DNA of 64,000 bases from Thalassospira lucentensis. GTDB taxonomy: Bacteria > Pseudomonadota > Alphaproteobacteria > Rhodospirillales > Thalassospiraceae. The stretch lies in contig NZ_CP136684.1 of the NCBI RefSeq assembly GCF_032921865.1, forward strand, positions 4,254,501 to 4,318,500, in the 5' to 3' direction. The position numbers were made by a program, and so were the translations under genes. A model generated the notes under the pieces. That model saw nothing but the letters and a program-made list of their open reading frames with translations, had not been told where the DNA came from and ran no database searches. Below, in pieces: positions 43,586 through 53,900 of the stretch (its first letter is position 1; each line of letters starts with the position of its first letter).

Positions 43586-44810
43586 TTAGTGTTCAGCCCA
43601 CTCGATCGACTTGATGTCGATGCCTTCCTGGGCCATTTCCCAAAGCGGGCTCATTTCACGCAGGCGTTCGACAGCGACACAGATCGAGTTCAATCGCCTG
43701 ATCAAGCTCTTCGCGGGTGGTATAGCGACCGATGCCGATACGAAGCGAGGTATGGGCGAGTTCTTCGTCAACACCCAGCGCACGCAGAACGTATGACGGC
43801 TCAAGCGACGCCGAGGTACATGCCGAACCCGACGAGACCGCAATGTTCTTGATGTCCATCAGAAGGCTTTCGCCTTCGACATAGGCAAAGGAAACATTGA
43901 GGTTGCCGGCAACGCGCTGCGTTTCATCACCGTTCAGGTAGATGTCGGCAAGGCGGTCACGGAAACGCTTCATGGTGTAGTCACGCAGTTCCATGATGCG
44001 GGCATTTTCTTCGGCCATTTCGTTCATGGCGATGTCGCAGGCCTTGCCCAGACCAACGATCAGCGGGGTCGGCAGCGTACCGGAACGCATGCCGCGTTCC
44101 TGACCACCACCGGTGATCTGTGCGATGACGCGAACGCGCGGACGACGACGGACATAAAGCGCACCAATGCCTTTCGGGCCATAAATCTTGTGGCCGGAAA
44201 TCGACATCAGGTCGATTTTCATCTCGTCAACGTCGAGCGGAATCTTGCCAACGGCCTGCGCACAATCGGTGTGGAAGAACACACCACGTTCGCGGCAGAT
44301 TTCACCGATTTCCTTCAGCGGCTGGATCACGCCGATTTCGTTGTTGACCGCCATGACGGACACAATCGCGGTTTCGTCGGTGATCGCGGCTTTCAGCTGC
44401 TCAAGGTCGATCAGGCCGTTATCCTTGACGCCAAGATAGGTGACTTTGAAACCTTCCTGTTCAAGGTGACGGGCACTGTCGAGCACGCATTTATGCTCGG
44501 TCACGACCGTGATCAGGTGCGGCTTTTTCTTGCCGTAGAACTTCATCACGCCTTTGAGCGCAAGGTTGTTCGACTCAGTCGCACCCGAGGTGAAAATGAT
44601 CTCTTTGGACGAGGCGCCAATGATCTTGGCGACCTGGTCACGTGCGACCTCGACCGCATCTTCCGCTTCCCAGCCAAAGCTGTGGTTGCGCGAATGCGGG
44701 TTGCCGAACTTCTCGGTGAAGTACGGCAGCATGGTTTCCACCACGCGCGGATCGGTCGGCGTCGTTGCCTGGTAATCCAGATAGATCGGCTTTGCTTTAA
44801 GCTCGTTCAT
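43586..44810 (-). CDS. iscS: cysteine desulfurase IscS, with apparent C-terminal frameshift
   Basis: A PLP-dependent cysteine desulfurase that supplies sulfur for clusters and for MnmA. The PLP Lys is in [10 protein letters not shown] and the mobile active-site Cys in [16 protein letters not shown]. The main frame runs to a premature stop at 43656, but from about 43685 the next frame continues [14 protein letters not shown] and ends SIEWAEH at 43586, the usual IscS C-terminus that binds IscU. One extra base (a G on the coding strand) restores the full 407-residue protein. This is either a sequencing error or a true mutation. ATG 44810 has GAGGAAG upstream. Confidence 0.9.
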
Positions 44811-44837
44811 AGTTAAGGCTTCCTCACTCACTCTTTG

Positions 44838-45968
44838 TCAGGCAGCGTGGCGCGCACTTTTCTTACGCACTGCATTGCCCCGCATCCGGCTCCAAACGCG
44901 GATAAATGTATCAATCTCGTCATTGGTGGTTTCCAGTCCCAGACTGACCCTTATGGCCGATCCGGCATCGGTAACCCCCATTTCCTTCAATACGTGGCTT
45001 TCACGTACCTTGCCTGATGAACAGGCTGATCCCGAACTGATCGCAATCCCTGCAAGATCCATGGCCATCACCTGGGTTTCCCCCGGCATGCCCGGCAGGA
45101 TCAGGCAACTGGTATTGACCAGTCGATCCGTTCCTTTTCCGGCGATCAGAAGTTCGGGGGCTTCTGATGCCAAAACCGTTTCCAGACGATCACGCAGATC
45201 GCGGATGTCGTCCATTTTCGACCGGGTGGTTTCGCACCGTTCGGCCGCGGCACCAAAGCCTGCGATCCCGATGGTATTTTCCGTACCACCCCGTCGGTAT
45301 TTTTCCTGCCCGCCGCCGCGGATTTGCGGCACCAGCATCACACCGGGCGCAATCGCCAAGGCACCGACACCTTTGGGGCCGCCGATCTTGTGGGCCGAAA
45401 TCGACACCATATCGACCAGAAGCTGGCCCATATCGACCGGCATGCGGCCCAATGCCTGAACGGCATCGCAATGGACCTTTGCACCATATTCACGCGCCAG
45501 CAGGCCGACTTTAGCCACCGGCTGAATGACGCCGGTTTCATTGTTGGCCAGCATCACCGAAACCAGAACCTTTTGCCCGGCATCGGATGCGGCTTTCAGC
45601 ATGATTTCAAGAGCGGCCAGATCAATGACGCCATTGGCATCAACCGGAATGCGTTTCGCATCAGACCGTGCCTCGATCACCGAGGGATGTTCGACCGCAC
45701 TGGTAAATACGGTGACATCCTCAAGCCCGTTCAGGGCCAGATTGTTGGCCTCGGTACCGCCGCTTGTGAAAATCACGCGTTCGGCGTCACCACCAACCAG
45801 ATCGGCGATCCGGCGACGGGCATGATCGACGATCTTGCGCGCTGCACGGCCGGATGCATGAACCGATGACGGGTTACCCGCGACTTCCATCGCCGCATGC
45901 ATTGCCTGCCGTGCTTCGTGGCACAACGGCGCGCTTGCGTTGTAATCAAGGTAAACCGGGTTGGTCAT
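44838..45968 (-). CDS. second cysteine desulfurase (NifS/IscS-like)
   Basis: A 376-residue PLP-dependent cysteine desulfurase paralogue. The PLP site SAHKIGGPKG is kept and the active-site Cys is in SGSACSSGKVRESHVL, group I type. It precedes iscS by 27 bases within the operon, a layout seen in several alphaproteobacteria. It may serve as an alternative or specialised sulfur donor; no direct evidence separates its job from that of IscS. Confidence 0.9.
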   Translation of the reverse strand: MTNPVYLDYNASAPLCHEARQAMHAAMEVAGNPSSVHASGRAARKIVDHARRRIADLVGGDAERVIFTSGGTEANNLALNGLEDVTVFTSAVEHPSVIEARSDAKRIPVDANGVIDLAALEIMLKAASDAGQKVLVSVMLANNETGVIQPVAKVGLLAREYGAKVHCDAVQALGRMPVDMGQLLVDMVSISAHKIGGPKGVGALAIAPGVMLVPQIRGGGQEKYRRGGTENTIGIAGFGAAAERCETTRSKMDDIRDLRDRLETVLASEAPELLIAGKGTDRLVNTSCLILPGMPGETQVMAMDLAGIAISSGSACSSGKVRESHVLKEMGVTDAGSAIRVSLGLETTNDEIDTFIRVWSRMRGNAVRKKSARHAA

Positions 45969-46026
45969 CAGTTTAAAATCATCCTTATTCGCATTCTCTT
46001 ATTCTGCCCTCGATATAGAGGACAAG

Positions 46027-46509
46027 TTACTGGGCTGCAACCTGGCTCGGCTCTTTGATTTTCGTGGTCCGCGGTTCAAACATCCGGGTCGATCCGGAAA
46101 CACGGCGATCCACAACGTCGGCCAGACTGACAGAGGCCAGATAAAGATAAATCTGGTTGCCAAGTTCTTCCCACAATTCATGGGTCAGACACCGGCCCTG
46201 ATTGGATTTGCAGCCCTTTGGCGATCCCGATTTGCACCGGGTTGCGCGGATCGGCTCGTCAACAGCGAGGATCACATCGGCAATCCGGGTATCCTCGGCG
46301 GTGCGGGCCAGCAGATAACCGCCACCCGGACCACGCACGGAACGGACAAGCCCGCCTTTGCGCAATTTGCCAAAAAGCTGTTCCAGATAGGACAGGGATA
46401 TTTCCTGACGGTCCGCAATATCGGCAAGCGCGACCGGCCGGTCCCTGCTGCTATCAGCGAGATCGACCATCGCCATCACGGCATAGCGGCCTTTTGTACT
46501 CAGCTTCAC
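46027..46509 (-). CDS. iscR: Fe-S regulator IscR (Rrf2 family)
   Basis: A 160-residue Rrf2-family repressor. The helix-turn-helix is in residues 1-60 (MKLSTKGRYAVMAMVDLA, ISLSYLEQLFGKLRKGGLV). The cluster loop has Cys in RCKSGSPKGCKSNQGRC followed by LTH, matching the Cys3-His ligand set of IscR. In its 2Fe-2S form it represses the isc operon. A matching box lies upstream of cysE, so it probably represses its own operon. Confidence 0.93.
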   Translation of the reverse strand: MKLSTKGRYAVMAMVDLADSSRDRPVALADIADRQEISLSYLEQLFGKLRKGGLVRSVRGPGGGYLLARTAEDTRIADVILAVDEPIRATRCKSGSPKGCKSNQGRCLTHELWEELGNQIYLYLASVSLADVVDRRVSGSTRMFEPRTTKIKEPSQVAAQ

Positions 46510-46644
46510 GGTTCGTCCTCCTACCTGTCGATCAAGACCCGAACTGTCGGGAAATGATCACAAGCTCTGTATTTCCTTTATGGGCGATCAACATGTCGAT
46601 TTGATGCCCCTGTCTGTACCCGCCCGATTTCAGGCGGGCCAAAA
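46510..46644 (-). other. cysE-iscR spacer with stem-loop
   Basis: Between cysE and iscR (minus-strand direction) lies GCCCGCCTGAAATCGGGCGGG at 46620-46640, a stem without a following T run. It may cause partial termination or mRNA processing between the two genes. No separate promoter or IscR box was recognised in this spacer. Confidence 0.45.
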
Positions 46645-47373
46645 TCATTCGGATGCCGCGACAATCCGCGGCTTTGCCGGTTTATCCGCACCGGCAGCAG
46701 CGCCTGCCTTGTCGGCTTCGAGGGCGGCAACCTGATTGCGCAGCGTCTGGACTTCGCGGCCCAGTTCTTCAAGAGCGCGGGCAACCGGATCGGGCAGGTC
46801 GCCCAGCGGCGTGCCATAGGCACAGAAACGATCATCTTTTTCCCGACGTACGATGCGGGCGGGGATACCGACCACGGTCGCACCTTCGGGGACTTCGGAC
46901 AGCACGACGGCGTTGCCACCAACACGCGCATTCTTGCGAACAATGAACGGACCAAGGATCTGCGCGCCAGAACCGACAATCACACCATCTTCAAGCGTCG
47001 GGTGACGTTTCAGCCCACGCTGGCCGTCACTGTTCACACTTGGCGATGTCCCGCCAAGGGTTACCCCCTGATAAAGCGTCACATCATCGCCAATCTCGGC
47101 GGTTTCACCAATCACGACACCCATGCCGTGGTCGATGAAGAAACGTTTGCCGATGGTCGCACCGGGGTGAATTTCGATCCCGGTCAGCCAGCGCAAAATC
47201 TGCGACAGGAAGCGTGCGGTTAAACGAAAACCGCGCTTCCACAGCCAGTTTGTGCCACGATATCCCATGATTGCATGAAACGCCGGATAGCTGATCACGA
47301 CTTCCCAGCGGGAACGCGCCGCAGGATCACGGGCGATCATCGCGTCTATTTCCTGACGAATTAGCTTGAACAT
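46645..47373 (-). CDS. cysE: serine O-acetyltransferase CysE
   Basis: A 242-residue enzyme making O-acetyl-serine from serine and acetyl-CoA, the first step to cysteine. The hexapeptide-repeat helix is clear (GIEIHPGATIGKRFFIDHG, then DGVIVGSGAQILGPFIV) with the catalytic His region DHGMGVVIGETAEIGDDV. The tail is Ala/Lys-rich, which differs from the usual cysteine-feedback C-terminus. ATG 47373 is chosen because the family start MFKLIRQEID lies there. It is the first gene after the IscR-box promoter. Confidence 0.93.
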   Translation of the reverse strand: MFKLIRQEIDAMIARDPAARSRWEVVISYPAFHAIMGYRGTNWLWKRGFRLTARFLSQILRWLTGIEIHPGATIGKRFFIDHGMGVVIGETAEIGDDVTLYQGVTLGGTSPSVNSDGQRGLKRHPTLEDGVIVGSGAQILGPFIVRKNARVGGNAVVLSEVPEGATVVGIPARIVRREKDDRFCAYGTPLGDLPDPVARALEELGREVQTLRNQVAALEADKAGAAAGADKPAKPRIVAASE

Positions 47374-47482
47374 CGGGCTGTCCACTGTGTAATTAGTAGC
47401 TTCGATTCCCGGCAGCCGACATCGTTGCCCGCTTGCGCGAACCGCGCAAAACGGACAGCAATGATGCCATCGGGTTAGCCGG

Positions 47483-47511
47483 AATATAGGATAACCGAGT
47501 AACCTGGTCAA
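47483..47511 (-). promoter_or_regulatory. sigma70-like promoter of the cysE-isc operon
   Basis: On the minus strand TTGACC (47511-47506) and TATATT (47488-47483) are spaced by 17 bases, close to the sigma70 consensus. Transcription would begin near 47476, about 100 bases before the cysE start. Confidence 0.75.
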
Positions 47512-47515
47512 GTAT
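47491..47515 (-). promoter_or_regulatory. IscR type-1 box over the isc promoter
   Basis: The 25 bases read ATACTTGACC...CTCGGTTAT on the minus strand. I counted 20 of 25 matches to the published IscR type-1 pattern (ATASYYGACTRWWW... and its mirror). It covers the -35 element, where bound holo-IscR would block RNA polymerase. Confidence 0.7.
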
Positions 47516-47546
47516 TTGCCCAAAGCAATTTATGCACAAAAACGAA

Positions 47547-47571
47547 AAAACCTACAAAAATACTCGGATAT
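47547..47571 (+). promoter_or_regulatory. possible second IscR-type box
   Basis: The 25 bases end in TACTCGGATAT and match about 18 of 25 positions of the same pattern, with the left half poorer. It lies 48 bases before the hydrolase start, so it may reflect weaker control of that gene or cooperative repression. It could be chance. Confidence 0.4.
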
Positions 47572-47618
47572 ATTCTTCACTCACCCCATTCCATTCGTGG
47601 ACAGGAGCAGTCTGATCC

Positions 47619-48257
47619 ATGCCTGAGGTCATTTTTAACGGCCCCGAAGGCCGCCTTGAAGGTCGCTATCACCACAATGGCGCAGACGATTCGCCCATTG
47701 CGCTTATTCTTCATCCGCACCCCCAGCAAGGCGGAACGATGAACAACAAGCTGTGCTTTAACATGTTTAACATGTTCAAGGATCGCGGGTATTCGGTCAT
47801 GCGTTTCAATTTCCGCGGTGTCGGACGCTCGCAGGGCGTTTATGACCAGGGGATCGGCGAATTGTCGGATGCGGCATCCGCACTCGACTGGATGCAGACC
47901 TATAACGCCAATGCCCGCGCAACCTGGGTTGCCGGTTATTCGTTCGGTTCGTGGATCGGCATGCAGCTTTTGATGCGCCGCCCGGAAATCGACGGCTTTA
48001 TTTCGGTCGCAGCCCCGGCCAGTGAATATGACTTCACCTTCCTAGCCCCCTGCCCGTCATCCGGGATCATGATCCACGGGTCGCACGATACCAACATTCC
48101 GCTGTCCTCGGTCAACAAGCTTGCCGACAAGCTGAATGCCCAGAAAGGCATCGAGGTTGATATGTGCACCATCGAAGGTGCCGATCATTACTTTGCCAAG
48201 CAGCAGGACGAAGTGATCAAGAAAACGGTCGCCTATCTGGACAAGCGCAACGCGTAA
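47619..48257 (+). CDS. alpha/beta hydrolase
   Basis: A 212-residue hydrolase of the type often found beside Fe-S genes in alphaproteobacteria. It opens MPEVIFNGPEGRLEGRY. HPHPQQGGTMNNK (residues 31-43) forms the oxyanion region, FNFRGVGRSQG follows, and AGYSFGS places the nucleophile Ser near 110. The C-terminal His is in EGADHYF near 190. The substrate is unknown. It is divergent from the cysE-isc operon. Confidence 0.82.
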   Translation: MPEVIFNGPEGRLEGRYHHNGADDSPIALILHPHPQQGGTMNNKLCFNMFNMFKDRGYSVMRFNFRGVGRSQGVYDQGIGELSDAASALDWMQTYNANARATWVAGYSFGSWIGMQLLMRRPEIDGFISVAAPASEYDFTFLAPCPSSGIMIHGSHDTNIPLSSVNKLADKLNAQKGIEVDMCTIEGADHYFAKQQDEVIKKTVAYLDKRNA

Positions 48258-48283
48258 TCACGCAACGCCCAGCCGCAAAGACC

Positions 48284-48312
48284 AAAGGCCGCCTGATCAG
48301 GCGGCCTTTTTG
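48284..48312. terminator. bidirectional terminator
   Basis: A perfect palindrome AAAGGCCGCCTGATCAGGCG... with A and T runs at its ends. The anmK stop codon (48297-48299) lies in its centre, so the anmK gene ends within the hairpin. Confidence 0.8.
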
Positions 48313-49412
48313 CTGTGATAAAGCTTTCCACCCCGGCACGGTTCCGGCACACCGGTTGTCCCCGGAAAGCTTAGCGGCAGATCGCACAGGTGGCGCACGG
48401 CAAGATAGCCAAAACATTCGGCCTCTACCGCATCGCCATCCCAATCAAGTTCATCGACAGATCGCACCGGCACGCCGAGCCGGTTGTTTAATTGCGCCAT
48501 CAGATAGTCATTGTGCCGCCCGCCCCCGCAGACAAACCATTGCAGGGGGGCTTCGGGCAGATGATTAACGCCTGCGACGATTGCCGCCACCGTGCATTGC
48601 GCCAGTGTTGCCGCCCCGTCGGCAACGCCAAGCTTTGCCTCGGCCACCAGCCCATCAATGCGGAGTGCCATATCCTCGCGATCAAGCGATTTGGGCGGGA
48701 TGCGGTCGAAATACGGGTCTTCGAGAAATCTGACTTCGATCATCGGATCCGGCAGGCCGGATGCGGCGGTTGCACCATTCAGGTCAACCGGCGTGCCGGT
48801 ATGGCGCAGCATCCAGTCATCAATCCGTGCATTGCCGGGGCCGCAATCAAAGGCCAGCAGTTCTTCGTCCGGGCCGATCCATGTCACATTGGAAACGCCA
48901 CCGATATTAAGGACCGCAACGGGCATATCAACACCGGCACTTTTCATCAGTGCCGCATGATAAACCGGCGCCAGCGGCGCGCCTTCACCCCCGGCGGCAA
49001 CATCGGCCAGCCTGAAATCGGCGACAACCGGAATGCCGGTTTTTTCGGCCAGCATATCGGGTGTGCCGATCTGGCGCGTGATCCCCGATGCCGGTTCATG
49101 AAACACGGTCTGGCCATGAAATCCGATCACACCGATTTCAGATGGTGAAATCGATGCACGATCCAGCAGCATGTTAATGGCATCAACATGCACAAGCGTC
49201 AGATCGTCGGCCACGACATGTTCGGTATTGGTGGCACTGCGATTGCCAAAGCAGGCGCGCATGCGTTCGCGCAATTCGGGGCTATACGGCACGAAAACGG
49301 CATGACCGGTGCGCCGGACGTCGACGCCATCGGTTTCAATCAATGCCGCATCCACCCCGTCAAGGGATGTGCCGCTCATCATGCCGATGGCCTTGATCCA
49401 GCCGGTTGTCAT
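48297..49412 (-). CDS. anmK: anhydro-N-acetylmuramic acid kinase AnmK
   Basis: A 371-residue sugar kinase that phosphorylates and opens 1,6-anhydro-MurNAc released in cell-wall turnover, giving MurNAc-6-phosphate. Family motifs are [15 protein letters not shown] near residues 10-24, [22 protein letters not shown] and [11 protein letters not shown] 49412 has a GGAG site. It is divergent from tyrS, an arrangement common in proteobacteria. Confidence 0.93.
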   Translation of the reverse strand: MTTGWIKAIGMMSGTSLDGVDAALIETDGVDVRRTGHAVFVPYSPELRERMRACFGNRSATNTEHVVADDLTLVHVDAINMLLDRASISPSEIGVIGFHGQTVFHEPASGITRQIGTPDMLAEKTGIPVVADFRLADVAAGGEGAPLAPVYHAALMKSAGVDMPVAVLNIGGVSNVTWIGPDEELLAFDCGPGNARIDDWMLRHTGTPVDLNGATAASGLPDPMIEVRFLEDPYFDRIPPKSLDREDMALRIDGLVAEAKLGVADGAATLAQCTVAAIVAGVNHLPEAPLQWFVCGGGRHNDYLMAQLNNRLGVPVRSVDELDWDGDAVEAECFGYLAVRHLCDLPLSFPGTTGVPEPCRGGKLYHSKKAA

Positions 49413-49617
49413 TCTGTACTCCATTCCCGTATGCGTTTTTGCGTCTGTTGGTACTGCAAGAGCGCAGATTAAGCCCGATTTATCGCGAAATCGTTACCAT
49501 GCATTGCAAACAGGGCGTCGATGCGTTGCCGTGGGGATATTTTCTGTGCTAGATCATCGCGTCCGCCCTTTGGGGTGCTCGTATTTTTACACTCACAACC
49601 AACATAGCGCAAAAACC

Positions 49618-50871
49618 ATGACTGAACTGAAGTCTGATTTTCTCCGCGTCATGAATGACCGCGGTTACATCCACCAATGTACTGATATTGAAGGGCTTGA
49701 TGCCTATGCGTCAGAAAAAAAGGTGGTGTGCTATGTGGGCTATGATTGCACCGCAGACAGCCTGCATGTCGGGTCGCTTGTTTCGATCATGATGCTGCGC
49801 TGGTTGCAGAAAACCGGCCATAAGCCGATTGTCCTGATGGGCGGCGGCACGACCCGCGTTGGCGATCCGACCGGCCGTGATGATGCCCGCCCGGTTCTGA
49901 CCGATGAAATCATTGCCGCCAACATGGCCGGGATCAAAAAGGTTTTTCAGCAGTTCCTGACCTTTGGCGATGGCCCGACCGATGCGGTCATGGTCAACAA
50001 TGCCGATTGGCTCGACAAGATCAATTACATCGAATTCCTGCGTGATTTCGGCCGCCATTTCTCGGTCAACCGGATGCTGAGCTTTGATTCCGTCAAGCTG
50101 CGTCTGGAACGTGAACAGTCGCTGAGCTTCCTTGAATTCAACTATATGATCCTGCAGGCCTATGACTTTGTCGAACTGCAGCGCAAATATGGCTGCGTTC
50201 TGCAGATGGGCGGTTCGGACCAGTGGGGCAATATCGTCAATGGTGTCGAGCTTGGCCGTCGCGTTGATGACAGTGCGCTGTTTGGCCTGACCACGCCGCT
50301 TATGACCACCGCATCGGGTGCGAAGATGGGCAAGACGGCATCGGGTGCGGTGTGGCTGAACGAGGAACGCCTGTCGGCCTATGATTATTACCAGTTCTGG
50401 CGCAACAGCGAAGATGCGGACGTCATCAAGTTCATGCGCCTGTTTACCGAGCTGTCGCTTGAACAGATCGAAGAATACGCAAAGCTTGAAGGTTCGGATA
50501 TCAACGAAGCCAAGAAGATTCTGGCATTCGAAGCCGTCAAGCTGTGCCGCGGTGAAGAAGCCGCCCTTGCGGCAGCGGAAACCGCGCGCAAGACGTTTGA
50601 GGAAGGCGTTCTGGCCGACGATCTGCCGACTGTCGAAGTTCCGAAATCGGAAATCGAGGCCGGTATTCCGGCATTTGATCTGTTCCGCCGTGCCGACCTT
50701 GCCAAATCGGGCGGTGAAGCACGTCGCCTGATCAAGGGTGGCGGGGCCAAGATCAACGACGAGAAAGTCGATGATGAAAACATCACCATTGGCGGTGATG
50801 CGATCAATGCCGATGGCGTCATCAAGCTTTCGGCGGGCAAGAAGCGCCACGTTCTGATCAAGCCGATCTAA
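49618..50871 (+). CDS. tyrS: tyrosyl-tRNA synthetase
   Basis: A 417-residue class I synthetase that charges tRNA-Tyr. The HIGH-type motif is SLHVGSL near 49-55; the KMSKS-type motif is KMGKT near 240; the C-terminal S4 RNA-binding domain has [18 protein letters not shown]. The start at 49618 begins the family; the long upstream extension is rejected. The gene ends in a strong terminator. Confidence 0.95.
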   Translation: MTELKSDFLRVMNDRGYIHQCTDIEGLDAYASEKKVVCYVGYDCTADSLHVGSLVSIMMLRWLQKTGHKPIVLMGGGTTRVGDPTGRDDARPVLTDEIIAANMAGIKKVFQQFLTFGDGPTDAVMVNNADWLDKINYIEFLRDFGRHFSVNRMLSFDSVKLRLEREQSLSFLEFNYMILQAYDFVELQRKYGCVLQMGGSDQWGNIVNGVELGRRVDDSALFGLTTPLMTTASGAKMGKTASGAVWLNEERLSAYDYYQFWRNSEDADVIKFMRLFTELSLEQIEEYAKLEGSDINEAKKILAFEAVKLCRGEEAALAAAETARKTFEEGVLADDLPTVEVPKSEIEAGIPAFDLFRRADLAKSGGEARRLIKGGGAKINDEKVDDENITIGGDAINADGVIKLSAGKKRHVLIKPI

Positions 50872-50902
50872 ACAGGTCGCGCTCAAACACGTGCTAGAAT
50901 AC

Positions 50903-50934
50903 AAAAGGCCCCGGACATTTCCGGGGCCTTTTTT
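50903..50934. terminator. bidirectional rho-independent terminator
   Basis: AAAGGCCCCGG / CCGGGGCCTTT with loop ACATTT, followed by a T run. It separates convergent tyrS and the YhdP-like gene. Confidence 0.88.
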
Positions 50935-50958
50935 GATGGGACCAATACCTGCCCGACC

Positions 50959-53900
50959 TTAACCGGGTTCGGCCCCGGTGATCAGGTTGCGGAACACGCC
51001 GGGCACAAAGGTCGATAGCGGATTGACCGTGACTTCCGGGTCATCAAGCGCACCTTCGATGGTGTAGGTCGGGGCGAAAATACCCCCGCCTTCCTCGCCC
51101 ACCAGCAAATCCCCCAGAAGCGGGATCGCGCCAAGGGCAGAGTTCAGCGAATAGATCGGCACGATTGATCCCGCCAGCCGGATTTCGGATTTGGCCAGAT
51201 CAATCGACCCATTGCTGGTGACGCCAACCGCCGATCCGTTGGCGGCGAATTTGCTAAGCGAGAGCACATCATTGGCATAGGTGAAATCACCGTTCAGTTC
51301 GGAAAACGCAATCCCATTCCCGCCCAGCACATCGGCAAGCCCGGTCAGCGACGCAGCGCCGAGCACACGGGCGGCAAGCGGTGCGTTCACCGCACGGAAG
51401 GCGGTAATATTGACCTTGCCGGTGAAGGGTTGCGACCATGTGCTGTCATCGACCGTGCCCTCGATGGTCAGTGCCCCGCCCAGCAGGTTTTCATAAAGAT
51501 CGACTGCACGCAGGAATTTGCCCGCATCGTCGCTGGTCAGGCGCACGTTGCGCGTTTTCGGGTCCTTGCGTTCGACCTGGGCAAAGACATTCGCCCGATC
51601 CCCCATCGTTCCGTTCAGGACCAGACCATCCCATTCGTCACCAACAACATGAATGGAGCCGTCAATTTCATCGATCAATTCACCATTGGCCATGATCAGT
51701 TGATCGATGGACAGGAAGATATCGGTTCGCCCGCCGGTCCGGGATGCGTTTTGGCCGATGCCACCGCTATTGGGGCTTTCGGCGGGGCCGGGTTCGCGCG
51801 GGGCATCATCATCACCGACAAGCCATGGCTGGGCATCGGCCTGCCGGGCGTTGATTTCAATTTCACGGTTTTCGCCCGTCTGATGCAAAAGGATCGATCC
51901 ATCGCGCAGCACCGGACGTTCGCCCTTGATCAGGAAGTCGGCTGCTTCGAGGCGGATATCCATTGCCTCGAAATCCCCCGCCGGGTTTGCCGTTTTTTCC
52001 GAACCGTCCGTTGGCTTATCTTCGACAAACGGACGCAGATCAAACTGCTTGCCCTTCAGATCGACCAGAAGTTTGCCGCCCTGATCTACCGTAATGGCGC
52101 CTGCAATCGCAAGATTTTCTCGGAAGCGCGTATCGGTCAGATTAACCGTGAATTTATCCGCAATCGGGCTGTCACCGCGCCAGCGCCCCTTGGCCTTGGC
52201 GACCAGTTCGGGTGCCATCAGATCAAAGGACCGGACTTCGCCCGCGCCATTGGCCTTGACGGTCAGATCGAACGCAAGGCTGGCATCCTGCCCCGGTGTT
52301 TTATGATAATCGACCATATCAAGCGCAATATCAGCCGCAGACAGGCTGGTCTGCGCCTTGATGGCGACCTCGTTGCTGCGCAGATGTTCGATGGTAACCT
52401 TGCCGGTCGCGACACCGCTCAGATAGGGATCGGCGGCAAAACCGACCTGCTCCAGCGCAGCGAGATCAAGATCGCCTTCAAGGTCATAGTGGCTGATGAC
52501 GGGGGTATCGTCGGCAAAGCTTTCGACCCATTTGATGTTGGTTCGTCCCTTGCCAATCGCGGCCTCGCCCGACAGTTCGAGCCCCTTGGTATTGACCTGC
52601 AATTCAAAGGTGCCATCGGAAATATCAAGGTCGCGGAACGCATCGGTAATTGCGGCATTTTCGATGCGCGAAGCGGCTGCGACCTCGACATCATCAAACG
52701 ACAGATCCTTTAACAACGGGAAATGCAGCTTCACACGGGTTGCCTGCTCACCTTCGATCTGTGCCGGATCGATACCGAGCTGTGTAGCAAAACCAAGCGG
52801 TTCTTCATCGATCATTTCAAGCGCATTGCGCGCACCACCATGGGCGACGATTTCGAAATCGGCCATTTCGCTGTCGGTATCGAGCTGCGAGAAAACAAGC
52901 GTTGCCTCGTCAACGACGATGCCGTCGGCTTCGCCCTCATTAACAAAGATGCTGAAGCTTGACTGATCAAACTCCGCCCGACCGCCAGCGCCCAGAACCG
53001 ATGGCATATCGCCAAGGTAATGCACGGTAACGCCGGTCATGTTCATTTCGCCGTCCAGATGATCGACGATGATATTTCCGGTTTCGTCCTGATGCAGTCT
53101 GGTGCGCAGTTCGGCCTGATGAACGATGCCCTCGGTCAGGTTTTCAACAACCCATGTCCGCGCATTGTCGCCAACGGTTTCGGGCCACAATTGCGGCAGA
53201 TCGTTGGTCCGGACGTCGGTTGCCGTCGCCGTGATATCGATGGCCCACTGGCCAAGCGGATTTATTGCCTGCCCTTTGAGCACGGCGGCGGTTTCGCCAG
53301 CTTCGATCCGGACATCATCAAAGCTTAACCGGCCGGGTACGAAGCTTAAGCCCACCTTGCCACCGGTGACGTGATAGGCCGCGACCATTGGGGCGGGCAG
53401 ATCGACCCGGCCCACACCAAGGTCAAGATCGGTACCAAGTTCGATAACGCTGCCATCCGCGCCAAGCTTTGCCGTAAGCCTGCCGGATACCGGGACATCA
53501 ACCCCGGCCAGATCAATAAACGTATCCGATATGCTGGTCAGGTTTGACGGGATCACTTCGCCAATATCGGCCACCATGTCGATTTCCTCGACCCGGCTGT
53601 CATATTCGGCCGTGACATTGACATCGGTTGATACCAGCCCGGCATTGACCTTCATCGTTGCTTCGGCGTGAATGCCCATCGGTTTGCGTGACAGACGGAT
53701 ATCGGCAGATGGTGCCGCCCAGACAAGATCAAGTGCCTCATCCCATACTTGAAGATCCGCGCCAGATACGCCGAAGCTTTCGAAATAGGCGGCGGCGGGA
53801 AAATCGGCCATCTCGCCCGACAGGATCGCGACAATTTCGCGCATCGCCGCACTGCCATCGCGAATACCGCGTTGCGCATCGCTAAGCGATTGATCGGGTT

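Noticed and set aside
49711-50904. 397-residue open frame opposite tyrS
   Set aside because: It covers tyrS and its terminator on the other strand and has no recognisable domain.
51430-52713. 427-residue open frame opposite the YhdP-like gene
   Set aside because: The YhdP-like frame has a membrane helix and family-typical repeats; the opposite frame is a shadow.
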